A stretch of DNA of 64,000 bases from Leuctra nigra. Its lineage: Eukaryota; Arthropoda; Insecta; Plecoptera; Leuctridae. Position numbers and translations under genes: made by a program. Below the pieces are notes generated by a model. That model saw nothing but the letters and a program-made list of their open reading frames with translations, was not told the origin of the DNA and searched no databases. The stretch spans positions 22,289,705-22,353,704 of the forward strand of contig OW203769.1 in the NCBI GenBank assembly GCA_934045905.1, written 5' to 3'. Of this stretch, positions 46,295 through 56,670 are shown piece after piece. Position 1 is the first letter of the stretch. Each line of letters starts with the position of its first letter.

Positions 46295-46556
46295 TGACAT
46301 GGCAGTGGTGACGGTTTGTTCCGTTGGAGGTGCTGGTGGCCCTGATAAGGGCCGTTCGCGACGTTTCGAAGGATGTACTTCCTTCATCTTCGCCTTCATC
46401 TTCGCCTTCATCTTCAGTCACCGCCAGAAGATGAAGGAAGTACATCCTTCGAAACGTCGCGAACGGCCCTTATCAGGGCCACTTGCACCTCCAACGGAAC
46501 AAACCGTCACCACTGCCATGTCATTACAAGATGGTTCCGAAAACGTCCACGACATC
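46295..46556. mobile_element. small hairpin element with 11-bp target duplication, copy B
   Basis: It is flanked by AATTATAATAG at 46284-46294 and 46557-46567, which is single-copy in the mirrored left arm near 45640. The body is a long hairpin (TGACATGGCAGTGGTGACGG to CCGTCACCACTGCCATGTCA; loop with CTTCATCTTCGC repeats), then the tail GATGGTTCCGAAAACGTCCA shared with copy A at 22003. Confidence 0.8.
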
Positions 46557-47689
46557 AATTATAATAGTATTATAATAAATAAGTATACCCGATTTTCGTA
46601 GTTTATAGAGAAAACTCTTAGAAAGAAAATTATTTTGTGGAAATAAAACGTATGCTATTCGATATTATCAAACATTATTCACTATAAATTAAATTGTAAC
46701 TCTAAGGGATGGAGGGGGGATGTCAAATCTTAATCAGAGATCAAGATCTTGATCTTTATCATCAAGCTTAGAGCTAGTCTATATAATCGTGATTCGATCA
46801 GCAATTGGATATGAATTGATAATGGGCTAGTTCGTACGCACGCATCCAATATCAAACACAACCGTATTTTAGGAAATAATTAATTAAGGTAATTGATAAT
46901 AGATAATGTATGTGATGTTTTATATAATCATTGACGTATGCTGATATAATATAATATCAATTTCATTACCAATATATATTTTAATTGCAATATTTTAAGG
47001 TTTATATAAATTTTTATATCATTTTTTTTATATAATGTTTACTTCAACTTAATAATGAAGTATTCAGCTCAAAACAGTTAGGTCAAATGATTTACTCGTA
47101 ATTTGCTCAGAACACCAAACAGTTGTGAAAATTGTCAAAAAAGAACATATTTTTGTAGCCAAGAAAAAGGCGGCTATTTATCAAATTTGATTTTTAACAC
47201 TGTCATAATGTCAAAAAAGTTTGAAGCTTCAGGAAAATATTTACCATTAAAATATTTAGTTTATATAATTTTCTTCAGAAGTTATTAGGATAACAAATGG
47301 GAAAGACACTTTTCCCCAAGTAGTAGAACAATATTACCTTCCTAGAATATATTACCTAATATTGGTGTATGCATGTTCCTTGACTCGTTCCTTGATTATT
47401 TAATCAGAATACCAAATTTGGTAGTAGTTGTATTTGAAAGACAATTGGTATTTTCTTATTTCCAAAAATTAAAAGTCAACAAATATAATCCAGTTTCTCG
47501 TAAGAATGCCTATTCAGGAGTCTTGTAAATCATCAATTGTAACAACATGGTTTTATTTTGGCGCCAATTTTATACTTTGGTTAATGTAATGTGGCCTTTG
47601 AAGACCTCCCAAATGTAGGTAACATGTGCGAACAATATGCGACCCCTTCCCATTCTCTGGCTCGGCAACGTGTTTCTATTCTCTCTATT

Positions 47690-48150
47690 CTGACCCAAGA
47701 CCAGTTATTCTAAGACCAGTCGTTCCAAGACCAGTTGTTCCAAGACCAGTTGTTCCAAGACCAGTTGTTCTAAGGCCAGTTGTTCCAAGACCAGTCGTTC
47801 CAAGTCCAGTTGTCCCAAGACCAGTTGTCCCAAGACCAGTTGTCCCAAGACCAGTTATTCTAAGTCCAGTCGTTCCAAGACCAGTTGTCCCAAGACCAGT
47901 TATTCTTAGACCAGTCGTACCAAGACCAATATTATAAGACCAGTTATTACTTTACTAGTCAGGAAAGGGCTGCTCAGGTAGATAATCAGCTGGATTAATT
48001 AAATTGAGACCATTTCACTTTTAATTCTGCCAATAAAGTTAATTAAATGTTTCTTGTACAGCACTGTGCAAGAAAAGCTAAGACCAGTCGTTCCAAGACC
48101 AGTTGTCCCAAGACCAGTTGTTCCTAGACCAGTTGTTTCAAGACCACTTG
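47690..48150. repeat. 15-bp minisatellite, right arm of the palindrome
   Basis: Mirror image of the left array: units AGACCAGTTGTTCCA with variants. The unit order closely follows the left arm, with a few units gained near 47910. Confidence 0.85.
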
Positions 48151-48824
48151 AACTGCTCCCATGTTATCTTATGGCAGACAGGTAAAATCGCGTCACATTT
48201 AGGCTAATAATGAAGATCTAATTTTTATGTAGTCCCAACTTTGATCAAAAAACTTTTTTTCTTGTAGATATATGGATATCCTATTAGGAAAAAAATTGAA
48301 AACAATACCAACGTGTGCTATTTTAGAAGTTATAAGCCAAAAACGCAATGATTTTCCTATACCTCCCGTGTTAAAGTTTTGTTCATTCTCGGAAGGCAAT
48401 AATTTGAAACCTCGCTGTAAGACAGGAGCTGCAAGCTAAATGACATTTTATGATTTGTTTATACTTAAATAGAGTTCAACTGTTGGAAAAAGTAATTCAT
48501 GATGGTAATTTCAAAAAATAAATATTTTGGAATGTTCGATCGGTTGAGCCACGTTAACAACCATGTGCTGGGTCGGCTCACAAAATAAAAGTAGACTAAA
48601 AAGTATCCATCATTGATTGTATTTATTTTGGCAGATATTTACTAGAGCTAAGGCCACTTATTCCTCTAAGGCTAAGGTTTACATTCATAAAGGCACCACT
48701 AATTCGTCTTATTATGATACAGGTAGGTACTAACACAAGGTTCTATGTACATACTTGGACACATAAAATAATTACAAAAAGTAAATTCTAATTATTCATT
48801 TCCAATGTATACCAAAATAATATA

Positions 48825-49020
48825 GGTACACCCGACAAATCATAAAACAGTATTTGAAAGAAATGGATTGAAGAAAAAAATTATGATATCATAGATGTAG
48901 TTTATGCTAACTTTTGTAGATGAGCTCTGATTTCATTGAAGGCTTGATTGTCATGGAACTTGACAAGCAGCTAATCCGTTTCATTCAAATAGGTTTCATT
49001 TTATGATTTGTTGAGTGTAC
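48825..49020. mobile_element. GGTACACT MITE, copy 4 of 5
   Basis: The ends are GGTACACCCGACAAATCATA and TATGATTTGTTGAGTGTAC. The core GAGCTCTGATTTCATTGA is shared with copy 5. Shortened to about 196 bp. Confidence 0.78.
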
Positions 49021-49257
49021 ATTGATATTTTATATTTATTACCAATCAATAACCTAACAATCAAGTACAAAATTTCCCAATTTATAAAACTCTTGATCGT
49101 GGAGGATACGTAGGTCCTAGATGGTAGAATACACTTTAACTTTCTGCACTGGCTACGGGCTGGTGTACGTTGGTGCACAAAATACCTTTGTAGCATGTCA
49201 AATGAAAATCTAGAATTACCTTTATAAAAATGTAGATATAGGTACGTAGTTTCTTAG

Positions 49258-49997
49258 AAGGTACCATCTACCACTTGAAAACATTATTTATTTTTATTTT
49301 TTATATAGTACGTATGTACTTAAATAGCTGGCTTATTTCTGTTTCTTCTCCTTCTTTTAGTTTAATTATATCTATAATATTATTTTTTTTTTAATTGTAA
49401 TGTAAGTCATGCGAGAAGAAAATCCCCATCACTTGGACTGCTTTGACTGCTTGTATCTCGGAACTGATTTTTGCAACAATTTTGAAGATTCAAAATGTGA
49501 TCTCTGTTTGTATAGCAGCAATCAACTTGATTTTTGTTTCTTTAGATTATTTATTATATTCTCTGTGGTTTGAACTAAAATGATAAAATTGGTGTGTACA
49601 GGGAATTTTTTTTACGAGTGTTAAAAATAATTTTTATTGTTGATAATTTAAAAAAAAATGTTTTAATAACTTAATTATTTTTTTAGAATATTGATTTTAG
49701 TCCAAACCATACACCATCTCCATACAAAAAAAAAAATTGGCACCTCAGTCCAAACATAACTTTTGAATCACACCAGAGTAAACACCGTTTTTTCTTGTGA
49801 AAATAGTTTTTACTGATAACCTCAGATAGGTGGATGTTTTAAAAATCCCCAACAATGGAATTATTATTCTTTTTAAAAAAAATCACAATTCTTTTAATTT
49901 TGTAACAATTTTGTAATTTTGTAAGGGAGTATACAGAAAAAATCTTGACATTCTAAATTCAAAATTGCAAAAAAATTCAAGTGGTAGATGGTACCTT
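49258..49997. mobile_element. 740-bp element with 22-bp terminal inverted repeats
   Basis: The ends AAGGTACCATCTACCACTTG and CAAGTGGTAGATGGTACCTT are exact inverted repeats. The interior is AT-rich with no ORF. It lies just beyond the 3' end of the zinc-finger gene. The target duplication is unclear. Confidence 0.75.
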
Positions 49998-50052
49998 AGG
50001 TAATTTCCCTGCATCATCAAATTATATTAATAGTAGATATTGGTATAAAATC

Positions 50053-53000
50053 TCATTTATTGAGCGAACTCATCAAGTAACTACCTACTTGATCTATTCG
50101 TGTCAGGCACAACACCATGACTCTGTTTGAATCCAAGGCAATTCTCTTAGCTGCCGAACCTTGAGCAGAGCAGTCGCAAGAAACAACACCAGCTGACCGC
50201 ATAGACATCCTTGTACTTCGAGAACAAATGTTACAAATACCAAGAGAATCATCGGCTTGGGATCTTCCAAGAGACGACTTTCTCTTCCCTGCAGATCGAC
50301 GTGATCCAGGGTCCCTTTGATTAGGAACAAAAGGAGAATTTTTGTTTGCTTTCTTCTTAACTTTGCCTTTTGCTTTGGGCTTCCTTGACCTCGAACTGCC
50401 ACTGCTTCCAGCTTGAAGGGGTTGTTGGTCCACTGTGTCGGAATGTTCAGATTGATATGGTTGAATGGATGTTGCGTTTTCATTCAACTGTTCTTCTTCA
50501 TTATTCCTAACTTCACTTAGCAAACAAGCAGAGTCCAACTCGGAAGGAAATGGTTCCGTTTTAATATTCGACGTATCACATTCTGACTTCAGAGGAATGT
50601 AAAGAGGATCTTCATCAGGAATATCTTGTTTCAACAAGTTCCAACTCACATCTAACTGCAAAGGATCACGTTGCAAAGGTTCACATTGGAAAGGATCGAG
50701 TGGCAAAGGATCACGTTGCAAAGGATCACGTTGCAAAGGATCTCGTTGCAAAGGATCTCGTTGCAAAGGATCACGTTGCAAAGGATCTCGTTGCAAAGGA
50801 TCACGTTGCAAAGGATCACGTGGCAAAGGATCACGTTGCAAAGGATCACGTTGCAAAGGATCTCGTTGCAAAGGTTCACGTTGGAAAGGATCAAGTGGCA
50901 AAGGATCACGTTGCAAAGGATCAAGTGGCAAAGGATCACATTGCAAAGGATCACGTGGCAAAGGATCATGTTGGAAAGGATGACGTTGCAAATGTTCAGG
51001 TTGGGAAGGATTCTGCTTGCGTGGTGATTCCATAGGTTCCAATTTTATAGAGCGTAACTGAACTTCAGGTTTCTTGCATCTTGTAGGAAAACGGTAAAAT
51101 TCTGGGCAATTATTTGATGTACGTGCAGGAGGTACCACATTACCCACTATTTCTGATTTCACAGCCAAAATTGAAGGTCTACGTACAAGAGGATCCAACT
51201 CAAGTGGATCTGTTTTAACGAGATTCGGATTGCAGCTTGGTATCCTGGTAATAGAATCCAACGCAAGAGGATCTAACGCAAGAGGATCTGTTTTAACGAG
51301 ATTCGGATTGCAGCTTGGTATCCTGGTAATAGAATCCAATGCAAGAGGATCTAACGCAAGAGGATCTGTTTTAACGAGATTCGGATTGCAGCTCGGTATC
51401 CTGGTAATAGAATCCAACGCAAGAGGATCCAACGCAAGAGGATCTGTTTTAACGAGATTCGGATTGCAGCTTGGTATCCTGGTAATAGAATCCAACGCAA
51501 GAGGATCTGTTTTAACGAGATTCAGGTTGCAATCTGGTATTCTGGTTACTCGGTCCAATGCAAGTGGATCTCTTTCAACATGTTCTGGTACATCAAGAGG
51601 ATCTGGTTTGATGAAGAACCTCGGCTGAATGTCCTCGACTGCAGGATATGGAATTAATGACTGTGGGTCAGATTTGATGGAAGGACTCTGATATTGGAAT
51701 TGGGCTACCGTAAGATGATCATCATTCAGAAGATCTGATTGCAATCCAGCCATCTCTTGTAATTCAGATGAATCAGATTTTATACATTTAGATCTCAAAT
51801 AAGTCGAGTCGTCTTCAATTGGATCTGGTAGAATTTGTTCATCTGGAAAAATGTCGGAATCCGCGCATGTCGGTTCATCAGCAGTAGCATCAGGAATAGT
51901 AACAGCAGTATCATTAGCTGTAGCACCAAACTGCAGAGAATTTGTTTTCGAGGGCAACGAAAGTTGGCCTGATTTAAAGAATTTAACAAGAACTCGTGAA
52001 GGGTTCGGATTCACCGGCTCTACTTCAGTATCAGTGCGCAAGTCACGAGTGTTAGACACAACTTTCAGAGAATCAGAATTCACTGTGGTATCTTTGTGCA
52101 GTGACATCACAGATTTCTTATTCACATTACTGACAAACCTTTTGTAATTATCTACATTTGAACTGACTGTAACAATATCAGCCTGCAATGTTTTCTCACT
52201 AATATCACTAACAGACTCTCCAGAATTATCCTCGCCAGTAATACCATTAGACGCATTTTCCCAAGAAGAATTCGCCGAAACATCAGATTTTGAATTTACA
52301 GAACTCTCAGATTTATTTGGATCAAAATCTGAATCTGAAATCACCACAGATTCGGTGTCTGACGCATTTTCCCAATAAGAATTCACCGAAACATCAGATT
52401 CCGAATTTGCCGAACTCTCAGATTTATTTGGATCAAAATCTGAGTCTGAACTCCCCACAGCCTCAGTGTCTGACTCTGATCCACTAAAATGCGGTGCAGT
52501 TGGCTTGACTGCCGTCTGACGCTTACGGAGGACTCTGCGTCGTGGTCTCGCTGCTTTCTTCAATGCTCTCTTCTTTTGTAATATTCGTTCTGATTCAGAT
52601 GTTATCTGAGAAGTTGACATCTTGGTCTGGGTTTCATTCCGAGGCCCAGACAGAAGTGAGCTTGGTTGAGTCAGGAATTGTGCCAGAGTCTGCTCTGGAG
52701 TGGCTTGAGGTAAAATTGACGTACTAGACAATGTAACATCATTAGGGCCCGTTATAGTCGATCTCGGTTGAGCAAGCAATTGTGCAAGCGTACTAGACAA
52801 TGTAACATCCATGGGGCCAGTTATAGTCGACCTCGGTTGAGCTAGCAATGAGCTAGCTAGCTGTGCATGAGCCAGCTCTCGAGAGGATTGAGGTAAAATT
52901 GTCGTACTAGACAATGTTACATCCTTAGGGCCCGTTATAGTCGATCTCGGTTGAGCTAGCAATTGTGCAAGCGTACTAGACAATGTAACATCCATGGGGC

Positions 53001-56000
53001 CAGTTATAGTCGACCTCGGTTGAGCTAGCAATGAGCTAGCTAGCTGTGCATGAGCCAGCTCTCGAGAGGATTGAGGTAAAATTGACGTACTAGACAATGT
53101 AACATCATTAGGGCCCGTTATAGTCGATCTCGGTTGAGCTAGCAATTGTGAGAGCGTACTAGACAATGTAACATCCATGGGGCCAGTTATAGTCGACCTC
53201 GGTTGAGCTAGCAATGAGCTAGCTAGCTGTGCATGAGCCAGCTCTCGAGAGGATTGAGGTAAAATTGACGTACTAGACAATGTAACATCCTTAGGGTCAG
53301 TTATAGTCGACCTCTGTTGAGCTAGGAATTGTGCAAGAGTCTGCTCTGAAGAGGCTTGAGGTAAAGCTGTAGTCTTGGCCAATGTTCCATCCTGAAGACC
53401 GGTTCGAAATAGATCTCGAGAAGCCTCAGACAAAGCTGTCATCTTGACCTCTGTCTCACCGAGGGGACCACGACGAGCGGTGTATTGCTGAAGAATCAAA
53501 CTGCCCGAGATCTGCGACACCGGAGCTGTTGGCTCTTGGTTCGGAGTGGGGTGACGCAAGAGAACGAAAGTAGTTGCCGCTTTAGGCAGGTTTACGGAAT
53601 TGCTATAAGGCATGTTCTGGCTACATGAGACTATCGAATTGTTAACGAAATTCACATTGTTATTACGAGGTATGATCGGCCTGGAAACGGTCGTCATCGT
53701 CGGCGTATTAACTGCTTTGCCGAGACGTTGAGTAGAATTCTTGCCAACCTGCAGGACAAAAGAACAGAAATATTGCTAATGGGAATCATAATTTCCAGTT
53801 CAGAATAAATCTCTGGTAGGCAAACTTTGTACCACGCCGAAGAGATAAACAATTAAATTGTTATTATTCTGAACTATTTCTAAAGCAATTTAAAACATGG
53901 ATAAAAACATGTTTATTCTACCACCTAGGTAGGTGGTAGTAGTAGTAGTAGAACCAGGAAAGATGTTGAAATGTGTGGAAAAAATTGATTCTAGGTAGGA
54001 ACCAGTATGTTTTAGAAAGAGAAAAGAAGTAAGCTTACAAGTTGCAGACATGGTGAGGAGGTCACAGAGTTCATATAGACTTTGTGTGGGACCGGACCCC
54101 AAAAATATGTGGGAAGATATTGAGGTCATCCCTGCAGTATCTCTTTTTTCTGTGTCACACGGAATTGTCCGCTAAGATATTTTGAATACCCCTTGTCCGA
54201 GAGAGAGGGATGGTCTCGGAAGACCGCGCGATCGCACACAGCAAATGAGGGATGGACAAAAAAAACGGTTATTTGCTACATTAGGGGCCAACTCCGTGTG
54301 ACATGGACCATTGGACACTTTATCTTTAAAAAAGCTAACAACCAAAAAGAGAAGCAGAAAGAACGGGAGAATAAAAGTGTGAAAGCTGCAGCATGGAGTA
54401 GTACAACAAGAGTTTAGTGAGATAATCGGGGCATTTAAGAAGGAGGAAAGTGCTTAAGATGTCTGAGGGAGAGCAAGTGGGAGAAGAAAGGCTAAAGAAA
54501 CACCATGGTGCAATCAAAGAATCAGAGAAGCGGTGTGACTAAATTGAACTGCCTTGCAGACGTACGAGGACAATAGATAGAGTGGAGACTGGTGGAGAAA
54601 AAAGAAGAAGAGGAAGATCTAAGCCTGGCCAGTAGCTTAGGATTCCAGGGCCCTAGTTAATGGTGGCCTCGCCCCCCCCCCCCCCCCCTCCAATCCAGCT
54701 TTGGAACTGGGAGAATGATTATTAAATTATACTAATTACAGTCGTTGTTATTACACTTGACCTACCGCAAAGTCTCTCCGGATCTCCTTGAAAAGCTGAA
54801 AGCCTCTGATTTTGTTGTTGACGACCGGCAACTTGACACCATGAATATCCTGCACATGTTTCTCCAGCAACGATGAATTCACAAAGCATTTGTCACATAT
54901 TTCACAAAATGGGAGATTGCATGGAACAGGATTTCTCTTAATATTCTTCACTTCTTCTCTCCGTTCATTAATTATTGTTATGACCTTCTTTGCACCACCT
55001 CCAATCAGATTCTTCTCGACAGCACACGATACTGTTGCTTGCACTTCCCGAGTCGGCTGAGGTGTGATTTTTATTTCTTGGCTAATTTGCTTATTTTGAA
55101 TAATCGGTTTACTTCTGTCAACTGCTGCCTTCGACGACACCATGGGACCCTTTTCTTTCATAAAATTAAATTCTCTAATTTTAGATGGCTTGGGCAGCCA
55201 GTGCTTGTTCCTAACATGTTTAACGAGCTTCGGAGCTGAAGTGAAGTTCTTGTTGCATTGAAAACACTGGTTAATGCTGCTACTGGTCATGCACGGGTTA
55301 GACACGTTGTGATAACGCAGACTTTTAGCGCTTGTGAACCGCCGCGAACACGACTTGCATTGGTGAGGTTTTGTGTGCGTTTCTTCATGAGATTTCAAAT
55401 GTTTAGCTCGGTTGAACGACTTCTTGCAAATCTTACATTGTAATGGTACATTCCCACTAGTCTTTGAAACTTTACCGTCAGTGAGATTTGACTTCTTCGA
55501 ATTATCGAGACCAGGTTGATTTTCGGATGAATTTTCACTGTTGGGAGGTTTACTGCTGGCTGAAAATGAGAAAAATAAAATTAGTTGCCTTTTGGTTTAG
55601 TCAAAATGAGCCACAATGGCTGGAGTGTTTGGATAGGTAGGTTTAACGAGGTAAACATTGAATGGGTCAATACTTGGATGGGTGACCTTTCACATCTGAC
55701 TGGTAGGTATACATTGAGTTAAGATCCTCCCTCCCTACATCTGTTATCAGTCTATCTACATCGTGGGTTGTGTAAATCAGTTAAGTCATCTTTCAGATAG
55801 GAAATTACGAGTAGTAATCCTTCGTATCTTTTTTTTTTTATTATTATTAAGCCTATAAAAAAAAAAGATAGGAAGGATGCTAGCTACTCGTAATTTCCTA
55901 TCTGAAAGATGACTTAACTGATTTACACAACCCACGATGTAGATAGACTGATAACAGATGTAGGGAGGGAGGATCTTAACTCAATGTATACCTACCAGTC

Positions 56001-56670
56001 AGATGTGAAAGGTCACCCATCCAAGTATTGACCCATTCAATGTTTACCTCGTTAAACCTACCTATCCAAACACTCCAGCCATTGTGGCTCATTGTGGCTT
56101 TCAACGGGAGTAGAGGCTATGTTACCTACCCAACGCAAGGGGCGGGTGGATTTAACCTCGTGCCAGCTCTACGTGCTACTCACAAGTTATATCTCATTCC
56201 ATTAGCTATAAGCGTAGGCACCTAAAAGACTAAAGATAGTTTACAGCTCCGCAACAGACGTTCAGAGCTTCGACGCTGGCCAATAAGAGAGTGCCCGTGC
56301 ACTAGCGTTCATGGTCAAAAGATAAACGATGTTTATCTTTCAGTGCTGAGCACTAAACGTTGAACATCAGGTGCGGCAATGGCAAGCTGTAAACGTAGAT
56401 TAAATCACACCATTCCCATTAGTAGGACCTAAGTATAGCGTACGTACCTTTATCCGAGGCATGACTCAACAGGTGTTTGTCTCGGTCTTTGGCAAATCGG
56501 AATGGTTTATTGCACACTGAACAGAGGAAAGATTTATCCGACTTGGTTATTTCAGGTTGGAAGTTGGAGAACCATCCACCATCAGAATCATCGCTGCCAC
56601 TAGAATTCTCACTCTCAGGGCTGGGAGGCCACACTGATGTCTCTTCTACCTCACACTTGTCGAGACTCAT
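50053..56670 (-). CDS. large C2H2 zinc-finger protein with coding minisatellites (3 exons, 1570 aa)
   Basis: Probably a nuclear DNA-binding regulator; I do not recognise an ortholog. Exons on the minus strand: 56670-56448, 55559-54766 and 53748-50053, GT-AG and in phase. Five zinc fingers: C50-H70, C116-H136, C142-C164 (C2HC form), C173-H194 and C293-H314. The third exon (1231 residues) is largely disordered: Gln/Leu/Ser-rich repeats of 61 residues (about 489-676), Ser/Asp/Glu-rich acidic stretches, 26-residue repeats with VKTDPLALD (about 1077-1181), and RDPLQ pentapeptides (about 1256-1369). A basic Lys/Arg region and a Cys-containing C-terminus (ICNICSR, SCDCS) follow. Many motifs of the form hydrophobic-K-x-E/D (IKLE, VKSE, IKTE, VKTD) fit SUMO acceptor sites. 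The stop lies in CTCAATAAATGA, so an AATAAA overlaps it. Intron 1 contains a long palindrome. Confidence 0.88.
50660..51000 (-). repeat. 15-bp coding minisatellite (RDPLQ repeats)
   Basis: More than 20 in-frame units of 15 bp (plus strand CAAAGGATCACGTTG and variants) encode RDPLQ, RDPLP or LDPLQ. All unit changes keep the frame, and most differences are CAC/CTC or GTT/GTG swaps. Confidence 0.93.
51223..51540 (-). repeat. 78-bp coding minisatellite with VKTDPL motif
   Basis: ATTCGG landmarks at 51223, 51301, 51379 and 51457 give a 78-bp period; the last interval is 63 bp because one 15-bp sub-unit is missing. The 26-residue unit contains SITRIPSCNPNLVKTDPLAL. The frame is kept throughout. 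Confidence 0.93.
52740..53300 (-). repeat. 183-bp coding tandem repeat, about three units
   Basis: GGGCCC landmarks at 52745, 52928 and 53111 give an exact 183-bp period (61 codons). Each unit encodes LAQPRSTITGP twice with DVTLSST and an SSRELAHAQLASS segment, so it is itself built of two related halves. Confidence 0.92.
54560..54740 (+). mobile_element. 3' fragment of a non-LTR retrotransposon in zinc-finger intron 2
   Basis: It contains a degraded RT tail (GAAAAAAGAAGAAGAGGAAG), GCCTCG followed by a run of 17 C (54672-54688), and a tail TTTGGAACTGGGAGAATGAT with ATTAAATTA, like the tail at 14572-14632. Confidence 0.5.
55605..56093. repeat. tail-to-tail palindrome of a 5S-rRNA-like SINE
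   Basis: The arms (about 55605-55835 and 55866-56093) are nearly exact reverse complements around a T/A-rich centre. Each arm, read from its outer end, contains AATACTTGGATGGGTGACC at 55669-55687 and its mirror near 56011-56030. This closely matches the C box of the 5S rRNA internal promoter, and GTTTAACGAGGTAAAC upstream could be the A-box region. Each arm therefore looks like a SINE3-type unit. It lies in intron 1 of the zinc-finger gene. Confidence 0.7.

Larger units (their letters stand above)
38228..48557. repeat. 10.3-kb interrupted palindrome with TTAA-type ends
   Basis: The outer ends are TTAA-GGTGGCTCATCCAATCG (left) and, inverted, CGATCGGTTGAGCCACG-TTAA (right). Left-arm segments pair with the reverse complement of the right arm: 38393-39190 with about 47345-48150, 42122-42400 with about 47045-47345, 43630-43657 plus 44347-44450 with about 46850-46990, and 45370-45690 with about 46225-46835. 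The central spacer is about 550 bp. The outermost 38232-38392 resembles the right end of the TTAA element at 25956-26733. Arm identity in 39030-39190 is about 97 percent by eye. The left arm is enlarged by insertions (four Helitron-like copies and two MITEs), the right arm by one. No gene is inside. Confidence 0.8.

Noticed and set aside
50652..51035. Three other repeat ORFs at the same place (CNVILCN, KDHVA and QRITL repeats)
   Set aside because: These are shadow frames of the 15-bp coding minisatellite; the minus-strand RDPLQ frame is continuous with the zinc-finger gene.
55039..55239. Plus-strand ORFs opposite the zinc-finger exon 2
   Set aside because: They are antisense shadows of the minus-strand zinc-finger coding frame.
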